Positions 11,335 to 12,012 of a stretch of 12,012 bases of DNA are shown one piece after another. Positions within the stretch are counted from its first letter, which is position 1, and the number at the start of each line of letters is the position of its first letter. The position numbers and the translations under genes were made by a program. Below the pieces are notes generated by a model. It had not been told where the DNA came from, made no database searches, and worked only from the letters and a program-made list of their open reading frames with translations. This stretch comes from Thermoleophilia bacterium (lineage in GTDB: Bacteria > Actinomycetota > Thermoleophilia > Gaiellales > Gaiellaceae): positions 1 through 12,012 of the forward strand of contig JAICYG010000074.1 of assembly GCA_025934335.1 (NCBI GenBank). The letters are read 5' to 3'.

Positions 11335-12012
11335 GTGAGGAACAGGAAGCTCGCGCTCGCCGCGATCTTGCTCGTGGTCGCCGCAGCCGCGGTCGTGCTG
11401 GCGCTCGGCACGTCGCCCGGCACGGCCAAGTCGACCGCGGCGTACAAGGCAGCGTGGATCTACGTCGGCCCGCACAACGACGGCGGCTGGTCGCAGGCGC
11501 ACGACCAGGGCCGCCTGTACGTGCAGAAGGCGCTCGGGTCGAAGGTGCAGACGACCTACAAGGAGAACGTCCCGGAAGGCCCGCAGGTCGCCCAGGTGAT
11601 CGAGCAGCTGATCCGTGACGGCAACAAGATCATCTTCGCGACGTCGTTCGGCTTCCAGCCGGCGATGGCGGCCGCGGCCGCGAAGCATCCGGACGTGAAG
11701 TTCGAGATGGCGACCGGCACGATCATCAAGCCGAACATGGCGGAGTACTACGGCGCAGGCGAAGACGCGATCTACCTCTCCGGCATCGCCGCCGGGGCGG
11801 CGACGAAGACCGGCACGGTCGGCTACGTCGTGCCCTTCGCGATCCCCGAGGTGATCCGGCACACGAACGCGTTCACCCTCGGCGTCCAGAAGGCGCATCC
11901 GGGCGCGAAGGTGAAGATCGTCTGGACGAACTCGTGGTTCGACCCGGCGAAGGAGAAGAAGGCGGCCGAGAGCCTGCACGCCGCCGGCGCCGACGTGATC
12001 GGCCAGAACGTC
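11335..12012 (+). CDS. BMP-family ABC transporter substrate-binding protein (5' part)
   Basis: Partial: 226 codons are open to the window end. The product is an extracytoplasmic receptor of the Basic Membrane Protein family (PnrA/Med-like), which delivers purine nucleosides or related ligands to an ABC importer. The N-terminus MRNRK plus a hydrophobic stretch at 6-25 is a Sec-type signal or anchor. The mature part starts near residue 30. Family marks are WIYVGPHNDGGWSQAHDQG (41-59), FATSFGFQPAMAAAA, DAIYLSGIAAGAAT (144-157, where the family has the YLAG-type helix) and NSWFDPAKEKKAA (199-211). Unlike most Gram-positive members there is no lipobox cysteine, and no Cys at all in the visible part. 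The permease and ATPase genes would be expected downstream, outside the window. Confidence 0.88.
   Translation, partial: MRNRKLALAAILLVVAAAAVVLALGTSPGTAKSTAAYKAAWIYVGPHNDGGWSQAHDQGRLYVQKALGSKVQTTYKENVPEGPQVAQVIEQLIRDGNKIIFATSFGFQPAMAAAAAKHPDVKFEMATGTIIKPNMAEYYGAGEDAIYLSGIAAGAATKTGTVGYVVPFAIPEVIRHTNAFTLGVQKAHPGAKVKIVWTNSWFDPAKEKKAAESLHAAGADVIGQNV

Overview
The window looks like chromosomal DNA from a very GC-rich actinobacterium-like organism. Nearly every third codon position is G or C, GTG starts are common, and Shine-Dalgarno sequences are scarce. A futalosine-type menaquinone gene, a GroEL with a Gly-Met tail and an overall protein flavour like the deep-branching class Thermoleophilia (Gaiella-type) support this. 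The lineage is an inference from sequence feel, not a search. No phage, IS element, CRISPR array or defence locus was recognised, so I read the region as core or housekeeping DNA with some unusual gene packing.

Layout. Positions 1-98 hold the 3' end of groEL. A convergent intergenic block (99-305) follows, with a strong groEL terminator, two copies of a 13-bp palindrome, and a terminator for the opposite strand. A minus-strand sulfite-oxidase-like molybdoenzyme (306-914) is divergent from a YgfZ-family gene (935-1711). The stop codon of that YgfZ gene lies inside a tRNA-Arg gene (1702-1774). A small WEYRVV/DUF4177-like gene starts 2 nt after the tRNA. Next come a one-TM extracytoplasmic protein and a DUF421/YetF-like membrane protein, probably co-transcribed. 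Two small uncharacterised genes (3091-3336 minus, 3362-3703 plus) form a divergent pair. A DtxR/MntR-type metalloregulator (3642-4115 minus) overlaps the second of these tail to tail and is divergent from mqnD.

From 4141 to 11252 seven plus-strand genes overlap end to start with no gap: mqnD, a thiolase, a HEVYPGHH-type metallopeptidase-like protein, an aldehyde dehydrogenase, an MFS transporter (apparently CTG-started), a shortened M20 carbamoylase/allantoate-amidohydrolase-like enzyme, and a xanthine/guanine-type phosphoribosyltransferase. After an 82-nt gap with a candidate promoter and palindrome, a BMP-family (PnrA/Med-like) solute-binding protein begins at 11335 and runs off the end.

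How they may work together. The last three genes share a purine/ureide theme: ureide hydrolysis, purine phosphoribosylation, and a receptor family known for nucleosides. The thiolase, aldehyde dehydrogenase and MFS genes suggest catabolism of a carboxylic or amino compound. MqnD is an electron-carrier biosynthesis gene apparently carried at the head of the same transcript.

The most interesting signals are architectural. Three divergent gene pairs are separated by only 20, 25 and 25 nt, and each gap holds back-to-back TANNNT -10 elements placed for leaderless transcription in both directions. There is also the gene/tRNA/gene fusion around 1702-1777, where tRNA maturation would remove the stop codon from one message and create a near-leaderless 5' end on the next.
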